DNA of 64,000 nucleotides from NCBI RefSeq assembly GCF_018613805.1, contig NZ_JAGGPL010000003.1, forward strand, positions 62,001-126,000. The letters run 5' to 3'. The DNA comes from Arthrobacter sp. ISL-48 (lineage in GTDB: Bacteria > Actinomycetota > Actinomycetes > Actinomycetales > Micrococcaceae). Below the pieces are notes generated by a model. It saw only the letters and a list, made by a program, of their open reading frames with translations, was not told the origin of the DNA and ran no database searches. The position numbers were made by a program, and so were the translations under genes. This document shows positions 36,919-46,088 of the stretch, piece by piece. The first letter of the stretch is position 1. Each line of letters opens with the position of its first letter.

Positions 36919-37887
36919 ATGACGCCCGATGTTGCGGTTCTTGGCCGTTCCCCGTTCCATTGGGAAATGGATAATCGGTGGATGAACTTGGCGGACGGCA
37001 TTCGTGCCGTACTGATCAAAGAGGCTGGCGCGGCTCAGGTGGCCATTGAGCTGGTTGACGGCGGGTATTCCGGCAGCGTGGCCGGAGTCGCGGCGACTTC
37101 CACCGATTCATTCTTCTTCAAGGCAGTTGGCGTCGATTCGTTGCCGGCGAACGACTATCGAACCGAAGCACGGGTGGCTAGGGCAATCGCATCGCGTGTA
37201 CCCAGCCCGCGGTTGCGGTTTGAAGAAGTCGCTGACGGGTGGATTGTTTTAGGCTTCGATGTTGCCCCAGGGATCATGCCCGCAGAACCGTGGTCAAGAC
37301 GCCAGCTCAATGCCGTTCTTTCGATGCTCGACGACTTGACCGGAGTGCTCACGCCCTCCCCTGTGGCGGGACTTCCCTCGCTGGCCGACCGGATGAGGGG
37401 CCGCAGCACAACATGGGCACTGCTCGAAGGGTCAGGCCACCGCGATGCACTCACAGTTGGTGACCTTACTAAGTGGGAGCAGCAGAATCTGCACCAGTTG
37501 GCGGAGCTGGAGCGACGGTCTGACGCCCTTTTGGTTGGCGAGACGCTGCTCCATTTCGATCTCCGCCACGACAACCTCACCGTCGATGACAATGGCGCGA
37601 TCTGCATACTGGATTGGGGACGGGCGTGCACCGGTCCCGCCTGGGCGGATGTGGTTTGCCTCCTTCTCGAATCGGACGCTGGGATGAACGATCTCAATCG
37701 TGCGTTTCTCGGCACAGCAAGGGGCGCGGCCGCCGATCCGGTGGCCGTGGATTCATTCCTTGCGATCCTCGCCAGCTACTGGCGTCATGCAGCAACGATG
37801 ACAAAGGGCGTGCCCGGCGACCTGCAGCAACGCCGTTCGGCTTCCGCAGATTGGACGATCAAGTGGCTCAGACACCGTTTGAACTGA
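36919..37887 (+). CDS. Aminoglycoside-phosphotransferase-like kinase
   Basis: This is a small-molecule kinase of the APH/choline-kinase fold, 322 aa. The catalytic loop is LLHFDLRHDNLTVDD (HxDxxxxN) and the metal-binding segment is ICILDWGRACTGPAWAD. The N-lobe Lys is probably in FFFKAVG. The substrate is unknown, and an antibiotic should not be assumed. The start is uncertain: the ATG at 36919 is used, and an ATG at 36967 is equally plausible. Confidence 0.78.
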   Translation: MTPDVAVLGRSPFHWEMDNRWMNLADGIRAVLIKEAGAAQVAIELVDGGYSGSVAGVAATSTDSFFFKAVGVDSLPANDYRTEARVARAIASRVPSPRLRFEEVADGWIVLGFDVAPGIMPAEPWSRRQLNAVLSMLDDLTGVLTPSPVAGLPSLADRMRGRSTTWALLEGSGHRDALTVGDLTKWEQQNLHQLAELERRSDALLVGETLLHFDLRHDNLTVDDNGAICILDWGRACTGPAWADVVCLLLESDAGMNDLNRAFLGTARGAAADPVAVDSFLAILASYWRHAATMTKGVPGDLQQRRSASADWTIKWLRHRLN

Positions 37888-38180
37888 CTGTTTCGCCCCG
37901 ACCCCGCCTGGGCCAGTTGGAGGACGCACCGGGACGGACTATGGGACGGCACGAACGGCGTTGATGGTGCGATCGTCCGGTGCTTATCAACGAAATGCCC
38001 TGCCCACTGGCGGCCACCAGATCCTGGCCATATACGGGCCCACTCGTGGCCGCGTGTGGGCACTTTCTCACGGCCACCAACAAACCTTTGCCCGTAAGCC
38101 GGTCGCTGACCATGCACGCTTGAGGATCGTCAATCGTTCGGGGGCCTTACCGGCCTGACGTTGAGACTATGCTTTGTGCC
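37888..38180. other. Spacer without recognisable gene
   Basis: About 290 bases between the kinase and the DinB-like gene. I see no convincing reading frame, terminator or repeat. Confidence 0.4.
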
Positions 38181-38798
38181 ATGATGACCAATCAGCGCCT
38201 CCAGCCACTGCTCGAGCAGTACGACTGGGCAACGGAGCGACTTCTCACTCGCCTCGCCGGGCCCACCAGCAACTCAGGTGATGGCAGCGACGTCGACGTA
38301 CCGGTGCTAACGGACGCCGAGTACCTGTGGGAACCGGTCAACGCGTGCTGGTCGGTTCGGAGGCGCACCGATGGGCCCGGACCGGGCGCCATCAAGCTCA
38401 TCGGCGCGGGGAAGTGGGGACGAGACGGCGCCCCTGAAAGTCCGTGGCCCCCGCCCCTCACGACGATCGCCTGGCGGCTCGATCACATCTCCGAGACGCT
38501 GTTGGGCCGGTCCAGCCACCTCGGGGGCGACCGGACGTTCGATCGAGCGACTTACGAATCACGACCAGATGCAGCCGGCGCCATCGAGAGGTTCCGTCAC
38601 GCCGCAGCCGACTGGCGCCGAGTACTGCTCAGTGTCGACGAGTCCGACTACGACCGGACCGGACTAAGCAGCTACCCGTACGGCAGCGACGCCGAGGAGA
38701 CGTTTCCGACGATCGTGTGGTGGGAGAACCAGGAGATCCTGCACCACGGAGCCGAGATCGCGCTGCTCCGCGACCTCTACGTTCACCGCGCTCAATAG
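38181..38798 (+). CDS. DinB-family protein
   Basis: This is a four-helix-bundle protein of the DinB/YfiT group, 205 aa. LLEQYDWATERLLTRLAG, then TTIAWRLDHISETLLGRSSHL and NQEILHHGAEIALLRDLY place His residues where the family binds a metal. Many actinobacterial members are thiol-dependent transferases, but no function can be fixed. I used the ATG at 38181; an in-frame start at 38169 is possible. Confidence 0.8.
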   Translation: MMTNQRLQPLLEQYDWATERLLTRLAGPTSNSGDGSDVDVPVLTDAEYLWEPVNACWSVRRRTDGPGPGAIKLIGAGKWGRDGAPESPWPPPLTTIAWRLDHISETLLGRSSHLGGDRTFDRATYESRPDAAGAIERFRHAAADWRRVLLSVDESDYDRTGLSSYPYGSDAEETFPTIVWWENQEILHHGAEIALLRDLYVHRAQ

Positions 38799-39243
38799 CG
38801 ATGAGCGTGCACCGCGGATAGCTCAGCCGGCGCAGTCTCTACGAAGTCGCGATTCCGTTAATGTTGCAAACAGCGACGGCAATGGCGGCCGTTTCGAGTC
38901 AGGATCTGTCCCAGCGATTCATCGGCTGTGACGACCAGCATTTCATTGTCCTCTGCGCTGGCGGCCATGCGTCGCGAGGCGGCATCTGCGGTTGGACTGT
39001 CGGCTTCTCCCGGGTACTGCCCGGCGTCATCCCTGTGGCTGTGACAGCCTCATTCAGGACCACCTCGCATGTGGAGTCAGGCAAGGGCAGTTGGGGGACG
39101 GTATGAGCGCAGCGAATCCTGTAAAGGTCTACCCTTTCGCTGGTGGATTTGATCACCAGCGCCCGTAAGCCGATCCCCTACCGCACGCTTATCTTTCTCG
39201 TTGGGCTTTCCCGCCCTCGCGTATCCGACAAACACGGATCCAA
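38799..39243. other. Gene-free stretch
   Basis: About 445 bases with no reading frame I would defend. Short openings have no recognisable domain or ribosome site. No repeats or hairpins stand out. Confidence 0.35.
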
Positions 39244-39432
39244 CTATTTCTTACGTCGCCTCATGATCACGAACGCGGAAATTCCAAGAATCAACAGCAG
39301 GACGGCGGAGAAGGCCACTACGAGCACGGGGTCAAGTCCCACTCCTCCGTAGCTGGGAGCGAAAGGTGCCATCTGCAGTCCCCGTTCTGCGATCAGTGTC
39401 CGCGTCTCAATATAGCGGTTTGGAATGACCAT
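39244..39432 (-). CDS. Possible small membrane-anchor protein
   Basis: The reading frame gives 62 aa ending in a membrane helix (VLVVAFSAVLLLILGISAFVIM) and a basic tail RRRKK, like a single-pass C-terminal anchor. It may be the remnant of a longer surface protein, or a stand-alone peptide. No ribosome site is obvious. Confidence 0.3.
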   Translation of the reverse strand: MVIPNRYIETRTLIAERGLQMAPFAPSYGGVGLDPVLVVAFSAVLLLILGISAFVIMRRRKK

Positions 39433-39742
39433 ACGATGGGGTAAGCAGCGTCAGGAATCCCTGGCAGTAAACGTTCATCCAAAGGTGACCGCAAGGGGAT
39501 CCCTTATGGGACGCCCGTTCACGTCCGATAGACCACCGGCTAACGGGACGGAATGCGAGGGGCCCCTCCTGGGACAAGCATGGTGCGCTGCTTATCTGCT
39601 TCGCTGGGGCAGCTGCTTGATCCATCATCAATGTCGGCAGCCGATCAAACGTAGTGCACACTAGAGAGGGGCCCTGCTATAAACAGATGGGATTGGCTGA
39701 GGCATTCCCGACCGATTCAGCGGTCAGGATAATGTCAGGACT
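39433..39742. other. Gene-free stretch
   Basis: About 310 bases with no convincing gene. I see nothing further in it. Confidence 0.3.
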
Positions 39743-39807
39743 ATGCGTGAACTTTTGTTAGTGACCCTCGGCGTGTTCTTCGTTGTCGGAGGCATAGGGA
39801 CCTTTCT

Positions 39808-40206
39808 ATGGATGCGCACGCTAGAGCGCAGGACAAGCCATCTCGGTTGGACGGACCACGTCAGGCGTTCGACAAGCGTCGCCGGATTCAGTTTGCCGTG
39901 TCCGTGGCGGCAGCCGCCGGCATTTATTTGCTTGCGGTATACGCGCTCGAATTATCTACGGGCACCGCAAACACCAACGGATTTGGGCTGGTACTCCTTC
40001 TCGTCTCTGCTATTTGGTTTACATTCCGTAAGGACATAGCGCGATATCAGTACCAGACCATCATGGCGATGTTCAACCGGAACCGACCCGAGCAGGATGA
40101 AGAGCAACGACAGGTCAAGGCTATGGAATCCCTTGGAACTGGTTTCAGCGTTTTGCTCTTCTCCACCGGGGTTCTGTTGCTCACGTTGAACTTAGTGTTT
40201 TCCTGA
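39808..40206 (+). CDS. Multi-helix membrane protein, possibly frameshifted
   Basis: The frame gives 132 aa with three hydrophobic helices (IQFAVSVAAAAGIYLLAVYAL, GFGLVLLLVSAIWFTF, LGTGFSVLLFSTGVLLLTLNLVF). A second frame starting at 39743 encodes another clear helix (ELLLVTLGVFFVVGGIGTFLWM) and overlaps the first 65-100 bases. A single frameshift near 39860 would join them into a four-helix protein. No family recognised. Confidence 0.45.
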   Translation: MDAHARAQDKPSRLDGPRQAFDKRRRIQFAVSVAAAAGIYLLAVYALELSTGTANTNGFGLVLLLVSAIWFTFRKDIARYQYQTIMAMFNRNRPEQDEEQRQVKAMESLGTGFSVLLFSTGVLLLTLNLVFS

Positions 40207-41352
40207 CGCCGGCCCTCTAACTGCCCGCCCAAGGATCCTTGGGTTCTTGCGGTGATTGCAACACTTAGCGGATGGGTGTTGTCATGGCGGGGTATTCAAT
40301 TCATTTGAGGCCTGATCTCTTGCAGGTTTTTTGGGCCGGGATGCAGGCCGGTGATTTCATCACGGACGCTGTGGCTCCGATCAATACGAGCCGGCGGACT
40401 GGGCGCAGGGTCCTGCTTGAGGCGGGCGGTGTCAGGCCCCGACGGGGCCGTGATCTGAAGGGCCGGTGTCTGACTTTCGGCCAGCGAGAGGAGATCGCAA
40501 TACTGCGCGCCCAGGGACAATCACTGCGGCAGATCGGAGCCGTGGTCGGCAGAGCGGCCTCCACGGTGTCCCGTGAGCTGCGGCGCAACTCGGTGGCGGG
40601 ATTGCCCTACCGGGCGACGTCCGCTCACGCGCTGGCCTATGAGCGGGCTTCGCGGCCGAAACCAGCGAAACTGCATACGAACCCGGTGTTGCGTGCGAAG
40701 GTGGAAGAGGACCTGACAAAGAAGTACTCACCCGAGCAGATCTCAGGACGGCTCCGGGTTGAGTTCCCTGATGAGCCGGAGATGCGGGTGTCACCCGAGA
40801 CGATCTACCAGTCCCTTTACGTGCAGTCCCGCGGGGCGCTGAAGCGTGATCTGGCCGCGTGTTTGCGCACCGGGCGGGCTATCAGGCAGCCCTGCAGAAA
40901 GGCCGGCCAGCGCAAGAACCGGATCCCGGGAATGATCAACATTTCCGAGCGTCCCACCTGAGGTTCAGGACCGGGCGGTGCCAGGGCATTGGGAAGGGGA
41001 TTTAATAATCGGCAAAGGCAACCTGTCCGCGATCGGGACGCTGGTCGAGCGGACCACCAATTACACGATGCTCGTGCACCTGCCAGACGGGTACAAAGCC
41101 GAGCAGATGCGTGATGCGCTGGCCGCGAAGATCAAGACGCTCCCCAAGGCACTGCGTCATTCCCTGACCTGGGACCAGGGCATCGAGATGCAGGACGGGA
41201 AAACCGTGAAGATCGACACCGGCATCGAGATCTACTTCTGCGACCCGCACTCACCCTGGCAGCGCGGCATCAACGAGAACACCAATGGCCTGCTGGAGTG
41301 GTCCCCGGAAGTTGGACACCCAATTTAGGATCCTTCTTCAGGGAGTAGTCAG

Positions 41353-41835
41353 ATGTACTTGAGAAGCACGTTGAGTCACTCCGATGCAGTGTCGGCTATC
41401 GAGTTGTTCGAGCAAGGGCTGACTGCGAAGTCCGTCGCGCTTGCTCTTGATCTAGCACCCAACCCTGTCCAAATGTTGTATGAACGATGGCAGGTTCGAG
41501 GATCGGGTGCGCTGATGACAAGAGACCGTAAGCAGTACGACATCGAAACCAAGCTCTTGATCGTGCGGCGTCATCTTCAGGGCGTGTCCGGACGCGTCCT
41601 GGCCAAGGAGTATGACCTTCCCTCTCCCGGCACCGTCACGAATTGGACGAGAATTTACCGGCGCGATGGTGAAGACGGCTTACGCCCGAAGAAACGGGGC
41701 CGGCGACCGGTCAATCGCGAGAACGCACTTCCCGAGAGCGAGGTTGAGCAACTCCGAAGGGAGAACGAGCGGTTACGTGCGGAGGTGGCGTACCTGGGAA
41801 AATTGCGGGCCTTGAGGGCACAGGAACGACGCTGA
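41353..41835 (+). CDS. IS3-family OrfA (HTH protein)
   Basis: The product is 160 aa with two HTH regions (HSDAVSAIELFEQGLTAKSVALALDL and VSGRVLAKEYDLPSPGTVTNWTRIY) and a C-terminal leucine zipper (SEVEQLRRENERLRAEVAYLGKL). It overlaps orfB in the -1 frame; GGGAAAATTG near its end is a plausible slippage site for OrfAB fusion. Confidence 0.82.
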   Translation: MYLRSTLSHSDAVSAIELFEQGLTAKSVALALDLAPNPVQMLYERWQVRGSGALMTRDRKQYDIETKLLIVRRHLQGVSGRVLAKEYDLPSPGTVTNWTRIYRRDGEDGLRPKKRGRRPVNRENALPESEVEQLRRENERLRAEVAYLGKLRALRAQERR

Positions 41836-41882
41836 AAGTTCAAGCGATCGATGACCTCAAGGCCCACCACCGGTTACCGCTG

Positions 41883-42688
41883 TTGCTGCACCTGGCAAAG
41901 ATTCCGCGGTCCACGTTCTACGACCACCGCAACCGGCTCACCCGGCCCGATCGGCACGCGAAACTCAAAGAAGCCATTCGCCAGGTTTTCACGCAGGCGC
42001 GAAGCGCTTATGGGCATCGACGCGTCCTGGCCATGCTGCTGCGAGAGGGATGGACAGTGTCGAAGAAGACCGTGCTGAAGCTCATGCGCGCGCTCGGGTT
42101 GCAAAGCCCAGTGCGTCGCCGGCGCAGATATAACTCCTACCGTGGCGAGGTCGGTAGGCTGCTAAGAACGTGTTGAACCGCCAGTTCGAGACCGCGACCA
42201 AACACACCAAATGGGCCACCGACGTCACCGAGTTTACGGTTGGCGCCTCCAAAATTTATGTCTCGCCGGTCCTTGATCTTCATGACAACCGGATCGTCTC
42301 TGTCATGGCAGGTCCGTCTCCGAGCGTCAAGATGGTCACCGATGGCCTTCGCACTGCGATCAGCGGCCTCGCTCCGAACGAGCGACCCCTGGTCCATTCT
42401 GATCAGGGATTTCAGTACCGGCACACGCTCTGGCAAGACACGCTACGGGGAGCCGGGCTGACTCAATCGATGTCCCGCAAGGGCACATGCCTGGATAACG
42501 CCGCCATGGAAGGATTTTTCAGTCACCTCAAAGAGGAATGGTTCCGGATCCAGCAACCCAGCACCGTCGAGCAGTTCCACATCGGGCTAACCGAGTATCT
42601 GCGTTGGTGGAACAGCACCCGAATCCAACAAAGACTCGGCTACCTCAGCCCCGACGAGTACCTCGCCCAAACCCTCGCTACCGCGTAA
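41883..42688 (+). pseudogene. IS3-family OrfB (rve transposase), frameshifted
   Basis: The first part (to 42176) ends at a stop after RYNSYRGEVGRLLRTC. The second part starts from 42170 in another frame with VLNRQFETATKHTKWATDVTEF and carries the DDE residues: Asp in ATDVTEF, Asp in HSDQGFQY and Glu in AAMEGFFSHLKEE. One missing base near 42160 explains the break, so the element probably cannot move by itself. Confidence 0.8.
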
Positions 42689-42912
42689 CGTTCAATTCAA
42701 CGTCCAACTTTCGGGGACCACTCCACTGCTGGACCAATATTTCCCCAAGGGCACGGACCTGAGCATCCACAGCGCCGCCGACCTCGACTGGGTCGCCCAG
42801 GAACTCAACGACCGGCCACGCAAAAGACTAGAGTTCAGAAAACCGATCGAACTGATCGAAAACCTCCTGTTGCAATGACCGCCTGAATCCGCCGATCGGC
42901 GTACGTGCGCAT

Positions 42913-43344
42913 GTGATCGAGCATGAAAGACTCACGTTCGTGAACACCCCTCTCAAAGGGACCCTGCACCATGTCGAGCTATGGGTCCCTGACATCGACC
43001 GCGCCAAGCAGGAGTGGGGTTGGATTCTGCCCCGACTGGGATACTCCGCTTACCAAAGCTGGGACTCAGGAATCAGTTGGCGACTTGGCCCGACCTACAT
43101 CGTGGTCGAACAGTCACCAGCCTTGAGTGGCCGTGAACATGAGCGCACGGCGCCAGGCCTCAACCACTTAGCGTTCCACGCGGGAAGTAAGAAAGACGTG
43201 GATGCGCTTGTGATGGAAGGAGTTCGTTACGGTTGGAGACAGCTATTCCAGGACAAGTACCCGCACGCTGGCGGCCCTGATCACTACGCCGCTTACCTCT
43301 TCAATTCAGACGGCTTCGAGATCGAGCTCGTAGCCCCCAGTTAG
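42913..43344 (+). CDS. VOC-family protein
   Basis: This is a glyoxalase/bleomycin-resistance fold protein of 143 aa. LHHVELWVPDIDRAKQEWGWILPRLGY and APGLNHLAFHAGSKKDVDALV give the paired modules, and YLFNSDGFEIELVAP closes the metal-site strand. The GTG at 42913 lies 23 bases past the IS30 end, so the promoter and the very first codons may have been replaced by the insertion. Confidence 0.78.
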   Translation: MIEHERLTFVNTPLKGTLHHVELWVPDIDRAKQEWGWILPRLGYSAYQSWDSGISWRLGPTYIVVEQSPALSGREHERTAPGLNHLAFHAGSKKDVDALVMEGVRYGWRQLFQDKYPHAGGPDHYAAYLFNSDGFEIELVAPS

Positions 43345-43361
43345 GCACAATTTGGCAAGCA

Positions 43362-43380
43362 TCCGGTGAAGGATCCTCCA
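43362..43380 (+). repeat. 19-bp dispersed repeat with GGATCC core (copy 3)
   Basis: TCCGGTGAAGGATCCTCCA, identical but inverted relative to 34929-34947. It lies 18 bases after the VOC gene stop. Confidence 0.6.
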
Positions 43381-43417
43381 CCAAACACCAGGGTAATGGC
43401 ACGCCAGGGACATGGGT

Positions 43418-44501
43418 TCAGGCCAGTTCCGGGGTGGCGTAAAGGGTGTTGAGTTGGCGGTAGAGGGTTCGGGCGATGTACCGCTTGAGGGATCTGCGGA
43501 TTTCGCGGTAGCTGCGGCCTTCTTGAGTGCGTTTGGTGACGTAGTCCCGTGTTCCAGGGTCGTGGATCATCCGGGTGATGGTGATGGTGATGGTGTGCAG
43601 GGCTCGGTTGAGGCGCCTGTCACCGCCCCGGTGAGCCTGTGCCGGACAGTGTTGCCGCTTGAGGCTGGCAAGGGATTCACCCCTGCCAGAGACGCGAAGG
43701 CAGCTTCGCTGCGGACCCTTCCCGGATGCGACCAGGCTGTCAGGACCGTGGCGACTGTGACAGCCCCGGCACTTACCATCTCCAGTAGCGGCGCCGCGGG
43801 GCTTTGCTGGATCAGCTCTGTCATGCGCTTCTGATTCGCAGTCAGCTCAGTAGTCACTTCAAGGACGCGGCGCGCCAACCGGATTGCTTCCTCGCGCGCG
43901 ATCGATAGTTCTATCTGCTCCTGTCGTTCCCGCCATCTGGTGATCGTGGCGATCTGGGCGGGAACCAGAGGTTTACGAGCGTCGATTCCCAGACCATGCG
44001 CCCGGAGTAGGGCGATGAGTGCATTGACGTTCATTGTCCGGTCTCGGGTCAACTGATCCCGCGCTGCGCTCAGGATCCTGAGTCCGGCACGGATTCCTTC
44101 ATCCCGGCGCGGGGCTCGAAGCTGGGACTCCTCCAGGCTCAGGACAGCATTCCCGATGGCGGCGGCGTCCAGCGGATCGGATTTGCCGATCCCCCGGCGG
44201 CCCCGGGCGTTCATCCGTGGAGCTTCGGCGACGTCATAACCGGCACCCGTTATTGCTCTGGCCAGGCGTGCCCCATAAGAACCGACACCATCAACGGCCC
44301 TAGACACCCCATATCGCCGCCCGTCCGCCGGCCAGCCCAGGCAAGTGCGCGGGAAATCCCTGCTGAGGTAGTCGGGAACTGCTCGCACGCGACCTGCCGC
44401 TTGGTACTGGCTTCGATGATGGCGTAAGTGTGGGTGCGGGCGTGACAATCCACACCGATGACGAACGGGCGGGTCTGCCCAATGGTAGTCAACGAGGCCA
44501 C
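43418..44501 (-). pseudogene. IS110-family transposase with at least two frameshifts
   Basis: A GTG at 44501 starts VASLTTIGQTRPFVIGVDCHARTHTYAII, the DEDD N-terminus. One frameshift near 44300 moves into VGSYGARLARAITGAGYDVAEAPRMNARG. A second, near 43630 (one base missing in CTCAACCGG), moves into LNRALHTITIT...DYVTKRTQEGRSYREIRRSLKRYIARTLY, ending at 43418. All pieces of a roughly 360-aa protein are present but out of frame. Confidence 0.85.
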
Positions 44502-44795
44502 CTTTCTTTCTTTCGAACGGGCAAGACAGGTCGCATCGCGACCGGCACTGGATCTGGGAAGGGTCACGTCGAGGCAATACTGTGATGAGCCACAACCGTG
44601 AGGGCTGGGCAAGCTTCTAATCAAGCCACCGTCGTGGGACAGGTCAACGCCGGTCACTCCACCCAGCGCGGACAAGTCGGGGGAAATGCACCCTCAACGG
44701 GGCAATTGTTTTTTCGAGTCACGCACCAGGCAGAACGACCGGCATCAACACTGCCAGCTAGTCCCAGACCAGCCACGTAAAGACTCACAGTTGTT

Positions 44796-44930
44796 TTTTG
44801 GTTGCTGGCGAAGCCTGCGGAGCTGTGCCCGACGGAGGCCGGTCTACCGCAGGGAAAGGGGCGGGAAATTCCCGGAGGAAATCAGCGACGCAGGAGCGCC
44901 GTAAGGACATTTCCTGCACTGCAGGCCCCG
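44796..44930 (+). repeat. Dispersed repeat, copy B (about 135 bp)
   Basis: Same orientation as copy A at 32576-32710, about 12.2 kb away. The pair encloses the resolvase, fic, the PadR and kinase genes, and all of the IS30/IS3/IS110 DNA. Confidence 0.6.
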
Positions 44931-45019
44931 GAGTTCACGGAGGGGCTAGACGGGCCGGAGCGGACACGTACAATCCGAAGGAATCTCAATGATGTTGTCA
45001 ACCGATGTTGGCGTGCCTT

Positions 45020-45055
45020 GCGGTTGTCCCGGCCGGTGGCGGCCGGGACAACCGC
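45020..45055. terminator. GC-rich hairpin, 15-bp perfect stem
   Basis: GCGGTTGTCCCGGCC pairs with its complement across the 6-base loop GGTGGC. There is no T-run, so termination is possible but unproven. Confidence 0.4.
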
Positions 45056-45231
45056 GGAGTTTCTAGTCGTCGAACCAAGGTAAGGCTTCCGGTCCTTGTG
45101 CGGCAGTTCGGCGTCGGTGGCCGTGAGGTTGTCCGGGCCGTCGGAGTGCCCCCGGGGCCAACTGGAAGAACGCGTCGGCGGTGATCGCTTCGAAGCAAGG
45201 GGGCTGCCGGCGCGATCATGAGATGGTGCCT

Positions 45232-45251
45232 AATTAGCTATTATGCTAATT
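45232..45251 (+). promoter_or_regulatory. Putative operator of the ArsR-type regulator
   Basis: AATTAGC-N6-GCTAATT is a perfect inverted repeat ending 7 bases before the ATG at 45259. It is AT-rich in GC-rich surroundings, which fits an autoregulated ArsR promoter. Confidence 0.6.
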
Positions 45252-45258
45252 TGCTATC

Positions 45259-45615
45259 ATGAGTGAACGATCTGGTGATGTCTTCGCCGCGCTGGCGCAT
45301 CCGACGCGGCGCCAGATTCTTCAGGACCTTCGCGACGGGGAGATGTCAGCGGGCGAGATCGTGAAGCGCTTCTCATCGAGCGCCCCGACCATCTCACGCC
45401 ATCTTGGGATCCTGCGGGCCGCCGAACTCGTGACAGAGCGGCGCGATGCAAACCGCATCCTCTACTCCTTGGTCACCGACAGCCTCGCGCTCTCGGTCGG
45501 GGATTTCCTGTCCGCCGTCTGCCCTGAACAGATCGTCCTCCGGCAGGCGCGGAAGTCGAATCGAACCGGTGGCAGCCCTTCACCGCTCACGGCCGACGTG
45601 AGGTCCCCGCGATGA
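45259..45615 (+). CDS. ArsR-family winged-helix regulator
   Basis: The product is 118 aa. VFAALAHPTRRQILQDLRDGEMSAGEIVKRFSSSAPTISRHLGILRAAELVTERRDANRILYSL is a full ArsR domain with the recognition helix SAPTISRHLGIL. There is no CxC metal motif in the usual helix, so a metal sensor is unlikely; it resembles SdpR-like autorepressors. The stop overlaps the next ATG (ATGA). Confidence 0.85.
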   Translation: MSERSGDVFAALAHPTRRQILQDLRDGEMSAGEIVKRFSSSAPTISRHLGILRAAELVTERRDANRILYSLVTDSLALSVGDFLSAVCPEQIVLRQARKSNRTGGSPSPLTADVRSPR

Positions 45616-46088
45616 CGCCGGCGAATGCGCTACCGGAGGGCAGGATGTGGGCGTCGTTCCTTAAGCTTGGCGCCATCGCGGGTGCCATTTCGGTGTCCGC
45701 GGCCCAACTCGGCTTCGGAATCTTTAGCAGCGCGAGCGGACTGCTATATGCGCTCTTTTTCCTTCTCTTTGAGATCCCGGTTGTCGGCTTCCTGGGCGCG
45801 GTCGCCGGCACGATAGTGGGATATTCCGTGCAGGGCTTGAATGTCAAACGTTTCCCCAAGGCGGGCCAGGTAGCCGCACTGGCAGGGCTCGGTTTCGGTG
45901 CTTCTGCCGTCGTTATGACCGTTTTTGGTTTGCTGTCGACAACTGGCGGGGCGCTTCTCTACCCGGTGCCGGTGACCGGGCTTATCGGGGCAATTGCGTT
46001 TACACCATTCGGGCTGGACATCTTGTCTGGCCGTCGAATCCGCATCGGAGCTGCATGTTCCTATGCGTGTGCTCGATTCCGGACCTAG
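45612..46088 (+). CDS. Membrane protein coupled to the ArsR-type regulator
   Basis: The product is 158 aa with about four membrane helices (FLKLGAIAGAISVSAAQLGFGIF, GLLYALFFLLFEIPVVGFLGAVAGTIVGY, VAALAGLGFGASAVVMTVFGLL, VPVTGLIGAIAFTPF). It is translationally coupled to the regulator. The layout recalls the SdpR-SdpI regulator/immunity pair, but I see no SdpI motif. Confidence 0.65.
   Translation: MTPANALPEGRMWASFLKLGAIAGAISVSAAQLGFGIFSSASGLLYALFFLLFEIPVVGFLGAVAGTIVGYSVQGLNVKRFPKAGQVAALAGLGFGASAVVMTVFGLLSTTGGALLYPVPVTGLIGAIAFTPFGLDILSGRRIRIGAACSYACARFRT

Larger units (their letters stand above)
41294..42725 (+). mobile_element. IS3-family element (about 1.43 kb)
   Basis: The 24-bp ends match at 23 positions, reading TGGAGTGGTCCCCG(G/A)AAGT inward from 41294 and 42725. 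A 4-bp direct repeat CTGC (41290-41293 and 42726-42729) is the target duplication, and removing one copy restores the IS30 reading frame. It is nested inside IS30 and therefore arrived later. Confidence 0.85.
40272..42878 (+). pseudogene. IS30-family transposase, frameshifted and split
   Basis: Segment 1 (40272-40961) has the HTH LTFGQREEIAILRAQGQSLRQIGAVVGRAASTVSREL. A one-base shift near 40955 ends it early, and segment 2 continues from 40978 with MPGHWEGDLIIGKGNLSAIGTLVERTTNY, the DDE-domain start. Segment 2 is cut at 41293 by the IS3 insertion. Segment 3 (42726-42878) resumes LLDQYFPKGTDLSIHSAADLDWVAQELNDRPRKRLEF, including the catalytic Glu region and the normal stop. Confidence 0.85.
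40242..42889 (+). mobile_element. IS30-family element interrupted by an IS3-family element
   Basis: The terminal repeats are 40242-40263 and 42868-42889; read inward they share GCGGTxATTGCAACA (about 18 of 22 bases match). The transposase gene is split by the IS3 element at 41294-42725 and also carries a frameshift, so this copy is inactive on its own. Confidence 0.8.
44502..45231. other. Gene-free stretch with a repeat and a strong hairpin
   Basis: No defensible gene. It holds copy B of the 135-bp repeat (44796-44930) and a 15-bp-stem hairpin (45020-45055). Confidence 0.4.

Noticed and set aside
36919..37887. Aminoglycoside-resistance gene
   Set aside because: The fold matches APH-like kinases, but nothing shows that an antibiotic is the substrate.
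38861..39106. An 81-codon open frame
   Set aside because: No ribosome site, no domain, and composition like the surrounding spacer.
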